From an uncultured SAR86 cluster bacterium (GTDB lineage: Bacteria > Pseudomonadota > Gammaproteobacteria > Magnimaribacterales > D2472): a DNA stretch of 64,000 nucleotides. The notes beneath the pieces are model-generated. The model made no database searches, was not told where the DNA came from, and worked only from the letters and a program-made list of their open reading frames with translations. Location: positions 136,180 to 200,179 of the forward strand of contig CACEDS010000001.1 in assembly GCA_902558395.1 (NCBI GenBank), written 5' to 3'. Position 1 is the stretch's first letter, and every line of letters begins with the position of its first letter. Shown piece by piece: positions 1 to 14,128 of this stretch. A program made the translations under genes and the position numbers.

Positions 1-2
1 TG

Positions 3-53
3 TTAGGCGGAGCTCAAAAAATTATTGAAGGTAAGTCGCTAAATATACAATGA
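3..53 (+). CDS. C-terminal end of a CDS cut by the window edge, probably RND membrane-fusion (HlyD-family) protein
   Basis: Frame reads ...LGGAQKIIEGKSLNIQ* with TGA overlapping the ATG of the RND permease (ATGA); typical MFP-permease operon arrangement. Confidence 0.5.
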   Translation, partial: LGGAQKIIEGKSLNIQ

Positions 54-3000
54 GTTTTATAAATCTTCTTATTGAGAAACCAAGAATATTATTTCTTACA
101 CTTTCTTTTATTTTATTAGCTGGAATATCTTCAGCAATTTCAATTCCTATTCAAGAGAATCCTGAGCTTGCTCAGCGTTGGTCAGGAGTAAGAGTTTTTT
201 ATCCAGGTGCATCACCAGAAAGAATTGAAACCCAAATAGTAAACGAACTTGAAATTAAGCTTAGAGAAGTAGAAGAGATTAAAGAACTAGATTCAATTAT
301 TTCTCAAGGATATGCCAACATTACTGTTGAGCTAGAACATAGCATCCATCCTGATTTAATCGAACAAACATGGTCAATGGTTCAAGATAAATTAGCCCAA
401 TTTATATCTCCTGATGGGGTTGAAGTTGTGCTCGACAGAAGTAGCGGACCACCAATAACTGTTCAATATGCCATATCTTGGAATGGTTCAGGTGAAGCAC
501 CAATTGTAATGATGTCAAGGTTAGGCAATCAGCTTAAAAGAAAACTAAGTTCAATTGGCGCCACTCATGCAACTGCAATTTATGGAGAAACAGACGAGGA
601 AATTGTAGTTGAGGTAGATTCTAATAAAATTTCTTCACTGGGTTTAACATATAGCCAGATTTCAAGTGCCTTAGAATCTTTTGACAACAAGAGAGCAGCA
701 GGCGTTTCTTCAAACCAAAATTCTGAGTTTTTGATTAGACTTAAAGATAACACTCAAAGTGTTCAAAAAATTTCTGAAATTCCTATTAAAGTTGTTAACA
801 ATTCTGAGATTATTCAACTTCAAGATATTGCAAATATTTCAAAAAAACCATTGTCACCCGTTGAAGATATTTTCTTATACAACGGAAAAGTAGTTGTATC
901 CGTAGCAGCACTAGGAGCGATGTCACAAAGGGTTCATGATTATGTTGATCGAGCAAGATTAGTTGTAGATGATATGCGGTCTTCTTTGCCGGAAGAAATC
1001 ACAATTGAAGAGATATATGATGAATCATCCTACACAACAAAAAAATTTAATGAACTAATAAAAAGTTTTTCTTTAGCTATATTTTTTGTTTTAAGTATTA
1101 GTCTATTTTTTCTGGGTTTAAGGCCCGCAATTATTGTTACTTTAATACTTCCTTTTTCAGTATGCTTAGTGATGATTGGATGCAGAGCTATTGGACTGCC
1201 TCTTCATCAGACATCAATAACTGGGATAATAATTGCTCTTGGGTTATTGATAGATAATGGAATTATAGTAGTTGAAGACTATAAGCACAGAAGAAATATT
1301 GGTCTTTCCATAAAGGACTCAATTAGTGAATCAGTTAAACATCTCATAATACCTCTAACAGCTGCAACTGGAACAACTGTATTCGCATTTTTACCAATTG
1401 TTACTGGAGAAGGTCCTAGTATTGAATTTGTTGGAGGCTTAGCTTTGACAGTTATTATGTCTATTACTTCATCTCTAATTTTAGCAATTTTATTAGTTCC
1501 AGTTTTAATGAGCTACATGGAAAAAATCCCATATTTTAAAGATGTTGATATTCATAGTGAAGGCTACCACAACAAAAAAATTCTTGATAAATATAGAAGT
1601 TTCTTAACTTGGTCTTTTGCAGTTCCGAGAAGAGCATTATTAATTTCAATCTCTTTGCCTGTCCTTGGATTTTTACTATTTACAACTTTGCCAAAGGATT
1701 TTTTCCCTGCGCAAGATAGAGATATGTTTAGGATTAATATTGAGTTGCCTTCTAATGCATCTGCTGAAAAGACCCTTGAGAGAGCAAAAGTTATAAGAGA
1801 TCAGGTTCTTCAATCGGGTCTTATTGATGTTGAAAAAGATTATTGGTTTGTAGGAAGAAGAATGCCAAGAGTCTTAATGAACATAGTTGGCGGCAAGGAA
1901 AAGCAGGGAGCAAATAATGTAGCTCAATCTGTCTTTTTCGCAAAAGATTATTATCAAATGATTGATAATCTGCCTGAGCTTTCAAAACTCATTGTAGATA
2001 AAAATCCAGATATCAGTGTGATAGTTGATAGCTTTATTGCAGGTCCTCCAGTTTTTTCAGATGTAAGTTATGTTATCTTCGGCGATGATCCATTTATACT
2101 CAAACAGCTTGGAGAAAAATTAGAACTCATAATTAATAACGCACCTGATATAAGCCTCACAAAATCAGAAACTTCGAACATAAATACTAATATTGAGCTT
2201 GAGCTAAGCAATTCGAATATATCTTTGTCAGGCATAAATCCTAAGAATTTAGTTAATGAATTATATGCTGCCAATAACGGTGTAATTGTTGGAACTATGC
2301 TTGATTCTAATAAAGAAATACCAATTAGACTAAAAGGCATAAATAAACCTGATGACATTTTAGGATCAGCAAGTTATTTAACCATCCCATCTCAAAATGG
2401 TTTTGAATATATAGATAGCTTTGGTGAAAGCAGAATAACAAATAAATCTTCAATCATCACAAGACAAGATGGTCAAAGAATGAACAGTGTTGAGGGTTGG
2501 GTTTGGACAGGTACCTTATCTTCTGCAACTGAAGAATATATTAAAGATGATGTTGAGGAGTTTAAGAATGAACTGCCTCCAGGATACTCAATCAAACAAC
2601 TTGGAGAAGCGGAAACACGAGGTGAATCGCAGGCCTCCTTGTATTCATCAGCAGTAATTTACATGATTCTGATTGTAATAGGACTGGTGCTAGCATTAAA
2701 TTCGTTTAGACAAGCTGGAATAATTCTATCGGTTGCAATTTTATCCATAGGACTCTCATTTTTGGGCTTATTTGTTGGGCAACAAAATTATGGCTTTATT
2801 GGGACAATAGCTGCAGTTGGTTTGATAGGACTTTCGATTAATGACTCAATTATAGTTCTATCACACATAAAAGAAGAGGCTGAGAAAAAATTAATATCAA
2901 AGGCTGAATTAATAGAAGTTGTTATAAGGTCAACAAGACATATAATTACTACTTCTTTGACAACTCTTGGCGGGTTTGCTCCATTAATTTTTGCAAGTGT

Positions 3001-3112
3001 ATTTTTTAGGCCATTGGCTTGGGCCATGAGTATTGGTGTTTTGGGAGCAACAATGACAGCGTTACTATATATTCCTGCAATGTTTATAGTACTTAAAAGA
3101 ATTAAGCACTAG
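50..3112 (+). CDS. RND efflux transporter permease (AcrB/MexF-like)
   Basis: 1020 aa, RND architecture: N-terminal TM, large periplasmic loops, GLLIDNGIIVVEDY and GLSINDSIIVLSH motifs. Confidence 0.92.
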   Translation: MSFINLLIEKPRILFLTLSFILLAGISSAISIPIQENPELAQRWSGVRVFYPGASPERIETQIVNELEIKLREVEEIKELDSIISQGYANITVELEHSIHPDLIEQTWSMVQDKLAQFISPDGVEVVLDRSSGPPITVQYAISWNGSGEAPIVMMSRLGNQLKRKLSSIGATHATAIYGETDEEIVVEVDSNKISSLGLTYSQISSALESFDNKRAAGVSSNQNSEFLIRLKDNTQSVQKISEIPIKVVNNSEIIQLQDIANISKKPLSPVEDIFLYNGKVVVSVAALGAMSQRVHDYVDRARLVVDDMRSSLPEEITIEEIYDESSYTTKKFNELIKSFSLAIFFVLSISLFFLGLRPAIIVTLILPFSVCLVMIGCRAIGLPLHQTSITGIIIALGLLIDNGIIVVEDYKHRRNIGLSIKDSISESVKHLIIPLTAATGTTVFAFLPIVTGEGPSIEFVGGLALTVIMSITSSLILAILLVPVLMSYMEKIPYFKDVDIHSEGYHNKKILDKYRSFLTWSFAVPRRALLISISLPVLGFLLFTTLPKDFFPAQDRDMFRINIELPSNASAEKTLERAKVIRDQVLQSGLIDVEKDYWFVGRRMPRVLMNIVGGKEKQGANNVAQSVFFAKDYYQMIDNLPELSKLIVDKNPDISVIVDSFIAGPPVFSDVSYVIFGDDPFILKQLGEKLELIINNAPDISLTKSETSNINTNIELELSNSNISLSGINPKNLVNELYAANNGVIVGTMLDSNKEIPIRLKGINKPDDILGSASYLTIPSQNGFEYIDSFGESRITNKSSIITRQDGQRMNSVEGWVWTGTLSSATEEYIKDDVEEFKNELPPGYSIKQLGEAETRGESQASLYSSAVIYMILIVIGLVLALNSFRQAGIILSVAILSIGLSFLGLFVGQQNYGFIGTIAAVGLIGLSINDSIIVLSHIKEEAEKKLISKAELIEVVIRSTRHIITTSLTTLGGFAPLIFASVFFRPLAWAMSIGVLGATMTALLYIPAMFIVLKRIKH

Positions 3113-3317
3113 CACACTTATTAGAGCAAAAGTTTTTACCTTCTTTTTTGACTACAATGGATTCGTGAGAGTAAGTTCCGCACTTATAACATTCAAACAT
3201 TAGATCATTTCTATTTGTTTTCTCTGTGAATAAAAACTTTATATAGTTTTTTGCAATTATAGGTATTAAGAAAATTATTAATGGTATTAATAAAGGAAGG
3301 ATCTTTAAAAAGACCAT
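3102..3317 (-). CDS. Small membrane-anchored zinc-ribbon protein (PP0621-like)
   Basis: 71 aa; N-terminal TM, then CYKCG...CSNKC Cys motif. Confidence 0.55.
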   Translation of the reverse strand: MVFLKILPLLIPLIIFLIPIIAKNYIKFLFTEKTNRNDLMFECYKCGTYSHESIVVKKEGKNFCSNKCASA

Positions 3318-4145
3318 TTAGTTAGTATTGGGATCAGGTTTTGAATTTCTAAGAAAATTCCATGACCACTCAGAATCTTCTGATTCACTAATATTTTTAT
3401 CAGAGTAGTTTAGTTTAATTATCTTAAGAATATCATCATGAAGATCTTCATAACCTAAAGCTTTATAAGATTTTTCTAAAACCCTGAGAGCTCTAAAATT
3501 TTCACTAGAATTAGGAATGTTTTCAATAACATATTTTGCTCTTCGTATTGCAGCTACATGTGCATCTATTGATTGATAATAGTCTGCAGCCGCAAGTTCA
3601 TTTCTTGCAATCATATTCCTAAGATAAATTGTTCTTTGTGATGCATAAATTGCGTATTGGCTATCTGGGAATCTGGTTAAAAATTCAGTAAGTTCGGCAA
3701 ATGATTGTTTTGCTCCTGAAATATCTCTATTTGATAAATCTGTATCAGTCATCCTCACTAGTAGGCTATTATCACGTGTGTAACTTGAGAGTCCTTTCAT
3801 AAAATACGCATAATCAACGTTTGGGTGTCTTGGATAAAGCCTGATAAACTTTTCAGCAGCAGCATGAGATGCATCATTATCAGAATACATAAAATATGCA
3901 TAAATCAACTCAGATTGAGCCTGCTCAGCATACTTACCAAAGGGATATCTTGTTTCTATGGCTTCCAATGATTCAATAGCCCCAAAGAAATTATTAGCTT
4001 CCATTCTTCGTTGAGCTTGGTCATAGTATATCTTCTCAGGTTGTTCTATTTCAGGTCCGTCAGAATTACAACTAACCATGAAGAAAGCTACAATGGGCAA
4101 ACAAACTATGAATTTAAATTTATTTATATGTTTCATGATTTGCAT
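3318..4145 (-). CDS. bamD: Outer membrane protein assembly factor BamD
   Basis: Lipoprotein signal (VSCNS), TPR-like repeats, YYDQAQRRMEANNFFGAIESLEAIETRYPFGKYAEQAQ. Confidence 0.9.
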   Translation of the reverse strand: MQIMKHINKFKFIVCLPIVAFFMVSCNSDGPEIEQPEKIYYDQAQRRMEANNFFGAIESLEAIETRYPFGKYAEQAQSELIYAYFMYSDNDASHAAAEKFIRLYPRHPNVDYAYFMKGLSSYTRDNSLLVRMTDTDLSNRDISGAKQSFAELTEFLTRFPDSQYAIYASQRTIYLRNMIARNELAAADYYQSIDAHVAAIRRAKYVIENIPNSSENFRALRVLEKSYKALGYEDLHDDILKIIKLNYSDKNISESEDSEWSWNFLRNSKPDPNTN

Positions 4146-4216
4146 ATTTTACCTGCATAATTGTAATTAAGGTTTTAAAACAGATATTTAGATTAAATTT
4201 TTTTAAAAAAGTTCGC

Positions 4217-5152
4217 ATGACAGTAACAAAAAATGTTCCAAAAAATTTAGCAAATAAAAGAGTTGATAAGGTTGCTGCATCATTATTTCCTGATTTTTCT
4301 AGAACTCAGATTAAAAAATGGATTTTAGAGGGAAGAATTTTAATCAATGGCGATCTTTCAAAGCCAAAAGATATGACTCAAGAAAACGATGAGATAGAAA
4401 TAAATCCAATCGAGGAAAAAAAGGTTTCATGGGATAAAGAGGATATTCATTTTGATGTTATATATGATTGCGATGATTACATCATAGTTAATAAAAATCC
4501 TGGATTAATAATGCATCCGGGATCTGGATGTTATGACGGCACTTTAGCGAACGGATTAATTTTTAAGTATCCTGAATTAGTGAATCTTCCCAGAAGTGGA
4601 ATTGTACATAGGTTGGACAAGGATACATCTGGAGTATTGTTGGTTGCTAGAACTGAAAAATTCAGAAATTACTTTATTCAACAAATGCAAGAACGCAATG
4701 TTAAAAAAGAATATATTGCAGTAGTGGTTGGATCAACACTAGGAAGCTTTTCAATAGAAGACCCCATTGGTAGGGATAAATTTAATAGAACAAAGATGTC
4801 AATTAGGGCTGATGGAAAAGAGGCAAGGACATTCATAAAATTAAATGAAAAAATTAATAATTATTCGGTCTTAGATGTATCAATTGAAACAGGTCGCACC
4901 CATCAAATTAGAGTTCATTTATCATCAAAAAAGCTACCTATAGTTGGAGACAAAACATATGACTCTGCAAAATCAGTTGCTAAAGAATCTTCAACTGAAT
5001 TAGTAGAAATAATTAGGTCATTTCCTAGACAAGCTCTGCATGCAAAATTGTTGTCTTTTGAGTGCCCAGAAACTAAAAAGCAAATTTCTTATGAAGCTGC
5101 TATTCCTAAGGATATTAATAATCTTATATTTGATATAAAAAAACATTCCTAA
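4217..5152 (+). CDS. rluD: 23S rRNA pseudouridine synthase RluD
   Basis: S4 domain plus catalytic GIVHRLDKDTSGVLLVA motif; divergent from bamD as in many gammaproteobacteria. Confidence 0.9.
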   Translation: MTVTKNVPKNLANKRVDKVAASLFPDFSRTQIKKWILEGRILINGDLSKPKDMTQENDEIEINPIEEKKVSWDKEDIHFDVIYDCDDYIIVNKNPGLIMHPGSGCYDGTLANGLIFKYPELVNLPRSGIVHRLDKDTSGVLLVARTEKFRNYFIQQMQERNVKKEYIAVVVGSTLGSFSIEDPIGRDKFNRTKMSIRADGKEARTFIKLNEKINNYSVLDVSIETGRTHQIRVHLSSKKLPIVGDKTYDSAKSVAKESSTELVEIIRSFPRQALHAKLLSFECPETKKQISYEAAIPKDINNLIFDIKKHS

Positions 5153-5167
5153 ATATAGAAGAAAAAC

Positions 5168-5196
5168 TTGTTTTTTAACTTGTAAAATAATATAAA
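5168..5196 (+). promoter_or_regulatory. Putative sigma70 promoter for ilvI (TTGTTT-N17-TATAAA)
   Basis: -35 5168-5173, 17-nt spacer, -10 5191-5196; ATG at 5216, no Shine-Dalgarno seen. Confidence 0.5.
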
Positions 5197-5215
5197 CCCT
5201 ATTCTTATTTGTTTT

Positions 5216-6961
5216 ATGGGTACTAAATTGAAATTATCTGGTGCAGACATGCTTATGCACGCGCTTCATGACGAGGGTGTTGAGCTTATATTTGGCTATC
5301 CAGGCGGAGCAGCTCTGCATATTTATGATGCTATATTTAGACAAGACAAGATAGAGCACATTCTTGTTAGACATGAACAAGGGGCCACTCACGCAGCTGA
5401 TGGTTATGCAAGGTCAACTGGAAAACCTGGAGTTGTTTTAGTTACCTCTGGACCAGGAGCAACTAATGCCATAACCGGTATTGCAACTGCATTTATGGAC
5501 TCTATTCCTATGGTGGTAATTTCTGGACAAGTAGCCAGTCATCTCATTGGAACTGATGCATTTCAAGAAACAGATATGATTGGTATTTCTAGGCCAGTAG
5601 TGAAACATAGTTATTGTGTCTTTGATGCAAATGAAATACCTAAGATTGTAAAAGAAGCTTTTCATGTTGCTACTTCAGGTAGACCAGGTCCAGTTGTTAT
5701 TGACATTCCTAAAGATATGACAGCTCCAGACAATTTATTTGAATATGAGTATCCAAAAAAAGCGAATATCAGATCTTATAACCCACCTGTAGAACCAGAT
5801 GACAATCAAATAGAAAGAGCTGTTACTGAAATGCTGAATGCTAAAAGACCAGTTATATATGCTGGAGGTGGAGCAATAGCTAGCAATGCCGAAGAGGAAT
5901 TATTTAGGCTTAATGAAATTTTAGATGCTCCAGTAACAAATACTTTAATGGGTCTCGGCATATATCCTGCAACTCATCATCGTTTTTTAGGAATGTTGGG
6001 GATGCATGGGACTTATCAAGCAAACATGGCAATGCACAATGCTGATTTGATAATTGCAATTGGAGCAAGATTTGATGACCGTATTACTAATAATCCATCA
6101 AAATTCTCACCTGGTGCCAAAGTAATCCATTTCGATGTAGATCACTCTTCAGTTTCAAAAATAATTGAAGCAAATATTGCAGTTTTTGGACAAGTTAAAA
6201 ATTCTTTGTCTGCAATAATCAAGTTACTTGAAACAAAACTAGATCAATACAATAAAGACACTCTTCAGCCTTGGCACGATCAGATTAAAAATTGGAAATC
6301 ATCTCATGGTCTAAATTATGAATTATATAAGGATGAATCAGATGAAAATCCGATACTGCCTCAAGCAGTAGTACAGCATGTTTATAACATTACAGAAGGC
6401 AAAGCTTATGTAACTTCGGATGTAGGACAACATCAAATGTTTGCTGCCCAATACTATCATTTTGATGAACCAAGAAAGTGGATAAACTCAGGTAGCATGG
6501 GCACTATGGGATTTGGCTTACCAGCGGCTATGGGAGTGAAATTTGCCTTTCCAGATGAGGAAGTCCTATGTATTACCGGTGAAGGAAGTATTCAAATGTG
6601 TATTCAAGAACTGTCTACATGTCTTCAATACAATCTGCCAATCAAAATCATAAATATTAATAATGAAGCTCTTGGTATGGTAAAGCAGTGGCAAGATATG
6701 AATTATGGAGGCAGACATTCACAAAGCACATATCAAAACTCTCTGCCTGACTTTGTGAAACTTGCAGAATCATATGGCCACGTTGGCATTAAAGTAGAAA
6801 AAAATTCTGAACTAAAGTCAGCATTAGAAAAAGCATTTTCTATGAAAGATAGATTAGTATTCGTAGATGTATACGTTGATCCTGCAGAGCATGTTTATCC
6901 AATGCTTATTGCAAATCACAGTTTAGAAGACATGTGGTTATCAAAGGATAAGAAGACATGA
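5216..6961 (+). CDS. ilvI: Acetolactate synthase large subunit
   Basis: 581 aa ThDP enzyme; HEQGATHAADGYARSTGKPGVVLVTSGPGATN; followed by ACT small subunit and ilvC. Confidence 0.95.
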   Translation: MGTKLKLSGADMLMHALHDEGVELIFGYPGGAALHIYDAIFRQDKIEHILVRHEQGATHAADGYARSTGKPGVVLVTSGPGATNAITGIATAFMDSIPMVVISGQVASHLIGTDAFQETDMIGISRPVVKHSYCVFDANEIPKIVKEAFHVATSGRPGPVVIDIPKDMTAPDNLFEYEYPKKANIRSYNPPVEPDDNQIERAVTEMLNAKRPVIYAGGGAIASNAEEELFRLNEILDAPVTNTLMGLGIYPATHHRFLGMLGMHGTYQANMAMHNADLIIAIGARFDDRITNNPSKFSPGAKVIHFDVDHSSVSKIIEANIAVFGQVKNSLSAIIKLLETKLDQYNKDTLQPWHDQIKNWKSSHGLNYELYKDESDENPILPQAVVQHVYNITEGKAYVTSDVGQHQMFAAQYYHFDEPRKWINSGSMGTMGFGLPAAMGVKFAFPDEEVLCITGEGSIQMCIQELSTCLQYNLPIKIININNEALGMVKQWQDMNYGGRHSQSTYQNSLPDFVKLAESYGHVGIKVEKNSELKSALEKAFSMKDRLVFVDVYVDPAEHVYPMLIANHSLEDMWLSKDKKT

Positions 6962-7287
6962 TAAAAAGAAAACTTACTCTCATAATGGAAAATAAACCTG
7001 GTGCTTTAGTTAGGGTTGTTGGCCTATTTCATCAAAGAGGATACAACATTGAAAGTCTCCATGTTGATCCGGTAGATGATTTTACACCCTATAAATTTAT
7101 TGAAGAACAACTAGAAACTAAATTCAAAGAAAATGAAATATCTAGATTAACTATACAAACATTAGTTTCTGATTCACTTATGAGACAAATATTAAGACAG
7201 TTAAATAAATTAATTGATGTTATAGCTGTTAGTAATGAAGAAACAACATACTTAAAAGGAGTTTTGTTAGATGAAAATTTATTATGA
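6958..7287 (+). CDS. ilvH: Acetolactate synthase small (regulatory) subunit, short single-ACT form
   Basis: ACT domain ([31 protein letters not shown]); only 109 aa; overlaps ilvI by 4 nt. Confidence 0.85.
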   Translation: MIKRKLTLIMENKPGALVRVVGLFHQRGYNIESLHVDPVDDFTPYKFIEEQLETKFKENEISRLTIQTLVSDSLMRQILRQLNKLIDVIAVSNEETTYLKGVLLDENLL

Positions 7288-8314
7288 AGATGATGCAAAT
7301 TTAGAAATAATTCAAAGCATGAATGTAACTATTGTTGGTTATGGCTCACAAGGGCATGCTCATGCAAACAATTTACACGAATCAGGAGTTAATGTAACAG
7401 TTGCGTTAAGAGAGGGATCATCATCTTGGAAAAAAGCTGAAGAAGCTGGTTTGAATGTGAGTTCAGTTTCAGAATCTGTTAAAAATTCAGATTTGGTAAT
7501 GATACTAGCACCAGATGAATTCCAAAAAGATATCTATGAATCAGAGGTAAAACCGAATCTTAAACAGGATGCCATTTTAGCATTTGCACATGGATTTAAT
7601 ATTCACTTTGAAAAAATATCACCTCCTGAGACCAATAGTGTAATTATGATTGCCCCAAAAGGTCCTGGTCATACAGTAAGAAGTACGTATGTAAATGGAG
7701 GTGGCGTTCCTTCTTTGATAGCTGTATATAGAGATTCAATTTCTAATAATGATTTTTCAGCAAGAGATGTTGCACTTTCTTATGCCAAAGCAAATGGAGG
7801 AACAAGAGCTGGTGTTCTTGAGACCTCTTTTAAAGAAGAAACAGAAACAGATCTATTTGGAGAGCAAGCTGTTTTATGTGGAGGCATTACAGCATTAATT
7901 AAAGCAGGTTACGAAACTCTTGTTGAAGCTGGTTATAGTCCTGAGATGGCATACTTCGAATGCTTGCATGAAACTAAGTTAATAACTGACTTAATTCAAG
8001 AAGGCGGAATTGCAAATATGCATTACTCAATTTCAAATACTGCTGAGTATGGTGATTATCTAAGCGGGCCTAAGGTAATAACAGATAAAACTAAAGAAGC
8101 TATGAAAGAAATTCTTGAAAATATCCAATCAGGAAACTTTGCAAATGAGTTCCTTAATGACTGTAGACAAAGCAATGATGGCTCTGGTGGACCTTTTATG
8201 AAAAGCAATAGAGAGGCAACAAAATTACACCCAATTGAAGAGGTTGGAAAGGAACTTAGATCAAAGATGAAATTCCTAAATACTCAGAAATTAGTGGACA
8301 AAGAAATTAATTAA
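7271..8314 (+). CDS. ilvC: Ketol-acid reductoisomerase (class I)
   Basis: [51 protein letters not shown]. Confidence 0.95.
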   Translation: MKIYYEDDANLEIIQSMNVTIVGYGSQGHAHANNLHESGVNVTVALREGSSSWKKAEEAGLNVSSVSESVKNSDLVMILAPDEFQKDIYESEVKPNLKQDAILAFAHGFNIHFEKISPPETNSVIMIAPKGPGHTVRSTYVNGGGVPSLIAVYRDSISNNDFSARDVALSYAKANGGTRAGVLETSFKEETETDLFGEQAVLCGGITALIKAGYETLVEAGYSPEMAYFECLHETKLITDLIQEGGIANMHYSISNTAEYGDYLSGPKVITDKTKEAMKEILENIQSGNFANEFLNDCRQSNDGSGGPFMKSNREATKLHPIEEVGKELRSKMKFLNTQKLVDKEIN

Positions 8315-8355
8315 AATTAATTAAAAAAAGGGTATCTTCTTGGCAATATCTTAGT

Positions 8356-8361
8356 TAGAAT
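8356..8361 (+). promoter_or_regulatory. Putative rrn promoter -10 (TAGAAT) with AT-rich upstream (UP-like) sequence and GC-rich discriminator
   Basis: aattaattaaaattaattaaaaaaag upstream; TAGAATACGCGTCC; no clear -35 identified. Confidence 0.45.
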
Positions 8362-8367
8362 ACGCGT

Positions 8368-8395
8368 CCGTCCTCGAGACGGTTGTTCTTTAAAA
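8368..8395 (+). promoter_or_regulatory. rRNA antitermination boxB-boxA like leader element
   Basis: Hairpin CCGTC-ctcga-GACGG (8368-8382) directly followed by TGTTCTTTAAAAA, matching the boxA consensus TGCTCTTTAACAA in part. Confidence 0.65.
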
Positions 8396-8420
8396 ATATT
8401 TGGTTACTCGTGTGGGTGTT
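8395..8420 (+). promoter_or_regulatory. 5' arm of 16S precursor processing stem
   Basis: AATATTTGGTTACTCGTGTGGGTGTT pairs over 26 nt (two G-U wobbles) with 10034-10059. Confidence 0.85.
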
Positions 8421-8480
8421 CAAAATACGAGAAAAAAAAATTTAGATTTTTATATTAAAAAATCAACAAACATGATAAAT

Positions 8481-10014
<1,534 letters not shown>

Positions 10015-10033
10015 ACGATAAATTCGCGTTTTA

Positions 10034-10059
10034 AACGCCCACACGAGTAATCAAATATT
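10034..10059 (+). promoter_or_regulatory. 3' arm of 16S precursor processing stem
   Basis: AACGCCCACACGAGTAATCAAATATT complementary to 8395-8420. Confidence 0.85.
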
Positions 10060-10205
10060 AAGAAAGAACATATTGTTATGTAAAATTATTGGTATGTAAT
10101 TTTCTAGTGTATGCGTATGCATACATAAGATCACTGCAATTAAAAAGTAATTAATAATATTTTATTAAGTTACTCTCAAAAAAATAATTAAGTAACCTTT
10201 TTTAA

Positions 10206-13110
<2,905 letters not shown>

Positions 13111-13177
13111 TTAAGCAAGGTTATAAGATTTGAGTAACATTGTAGTGAAGAATAATATATAAAAAGTTACATACCAG

Positions 13178-13298
13178 TTTGCCTGATGACAATAGCAACT
13201 TGGAACCACCTGATCCCATCTCGAACTCAGAAGTGAAACGGGTTAACGCCAATGGTAGTGCAGGGTCTCCCTGTGTGAGAGTAGGAAATCGTCAGGCT
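13178..13298 (+). rRNA. rrf: 5S ribosomal RNA
   Basis: TTTGCCTGATGACAATAGCAACTTGGAACCACCTGATCCCATCTCGAACTCAGAAGTGAAAC...GTCAGGC. Confidence 0.95.
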
Positions 13299-13309
13299 TT
13301 TTTCTTCAA

Positions 13310-13340
13310 GGCTCCTAGTTTACTAGGAGCCTTTTTTTTT
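13310..13340 (+). terminator. Intrinsic terminator of the rRNA operon
   Basis: GGCTCCTAGTTTACTAGGAGCC hairpin followed by TTTTTTTTT. Confidence 0.9.
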
Positions 13341-13348
13341 ATCTTTAG

Positions 13349-13354
13349 TATAAT
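13349..13354 (+). promoter_or_regulatory. Putative -10 (TATAAT) for coaE, 6 nt before ATG
   Basis: TATAATGCCACTATG. Confidence 0.55.
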
Positions 13355-13360
13355 GCCACT

Positions 13361-13957
13361 ATGATTATAGGATTAACGGGTGGTATTGGCTCCGGAAAGT
13401 CAGCAGTAGCTACATTATTTAAAGATATTGGTGTTGATTTAATTGATGCTGATGATCTTGCTAGAGATTCTTTAAATATAAATTCAGAGGGATATAAATT
13501 ATTTATTGATGAATTTGGAGATAAATATCTTGATGAAAACAAAAATATTAATAGAGAATTAATAAGAAAACTTATATTTAATGACTCGAACGCAAAATCA
13601 AAACTTGAGAATATCATTCATCCAATTGTAAGGTCTGGTATTGAAACTTTCATAAGAAACACGAAATCTAATTATTGTATTATTGTTGTACCCCTTATAT
13701 TTGAAACGAATTCTTCAAAAATTTATGACAGGATATTAGTTATTGATTGTGATGTAGACGTTCAAATTTCAAGAACCTCTAAAAGAGATAATCAAGCTAA
13801 GAGCGATATTGAAAATATTATTAATAAGCAGGCTACAAGAGAACAAAGGCTAAGCATTGCAGACGACGTTATTGTTAATAATGGCTCGTTAGATTTATTA
13901 AGAATGGAAGTTTTAAAGATACATAAAAAGTATTTGGAGATTGTTAAAAATGGCTAA
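13361..13957 (+). CDS. coaE: Dephospho-CoA kinase
   Basis: MIIGLTGGIGSGKSAVATLFKDIGVDLIDADDLAR P-loop kinase. Confidence 0.95.
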   Translation: MIIGLTGGIGSGKSAVATLFKDIGVDLIDADDLARDSLNINSEGYKLFIDEFGDKYLDENKNINRELIRKLIFNDSNAKSKLENIIHPIVRSGIETFIRNTKSNYCIIVVPLIFETNSSKIYDRILVIDCDVDVQISRTSKRDNQAKSDIENIINKQATREQRLSIADDVIVNNGSLDLLRMEVLKIHKKYLEIVKNG

Positions 13958-14114
13958 GTGTCCGAGGTGTGAAAAAAAAGTAGATTTAGCTATTAAAAAT
14001 GATTACAGGCCTTTTTGCTCAGAAAAATGTAAGTTAATTGATTTTGGGTCTTGGGCAAATGAAGATAATAAAATTTCAAGACCAATACAATCTGAAGATT
14101 TTTATGAGGATTGA
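13950..14114 (+). CDS. yacG: DNA gyrase inhibitor YacG (zinc finger)
   Basis: Read by eye (below ORF-track cutoff): MAKCPRCEKKVDLAIKNDYRPFCSEKCKLIDFGSWANEDNKISRPIQSEDFYED*; overlaps coaE, the usual coaE-yacG order. Confidence 0.9.
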   Translation: MAKCPRCEKKVDLAIKNDYRPFCSEKCKLIDFGSWANEDNKISRPIQSEDFYED

Positions 14115-14128
14115 ATAGGAGCTCATAG

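Noticed and set aside
13179-13364. 61-aa ORF over 5S rRNA and terminator
   Set aside because: Translation of 5S rRNA plus terminator hairpin; no protein support.
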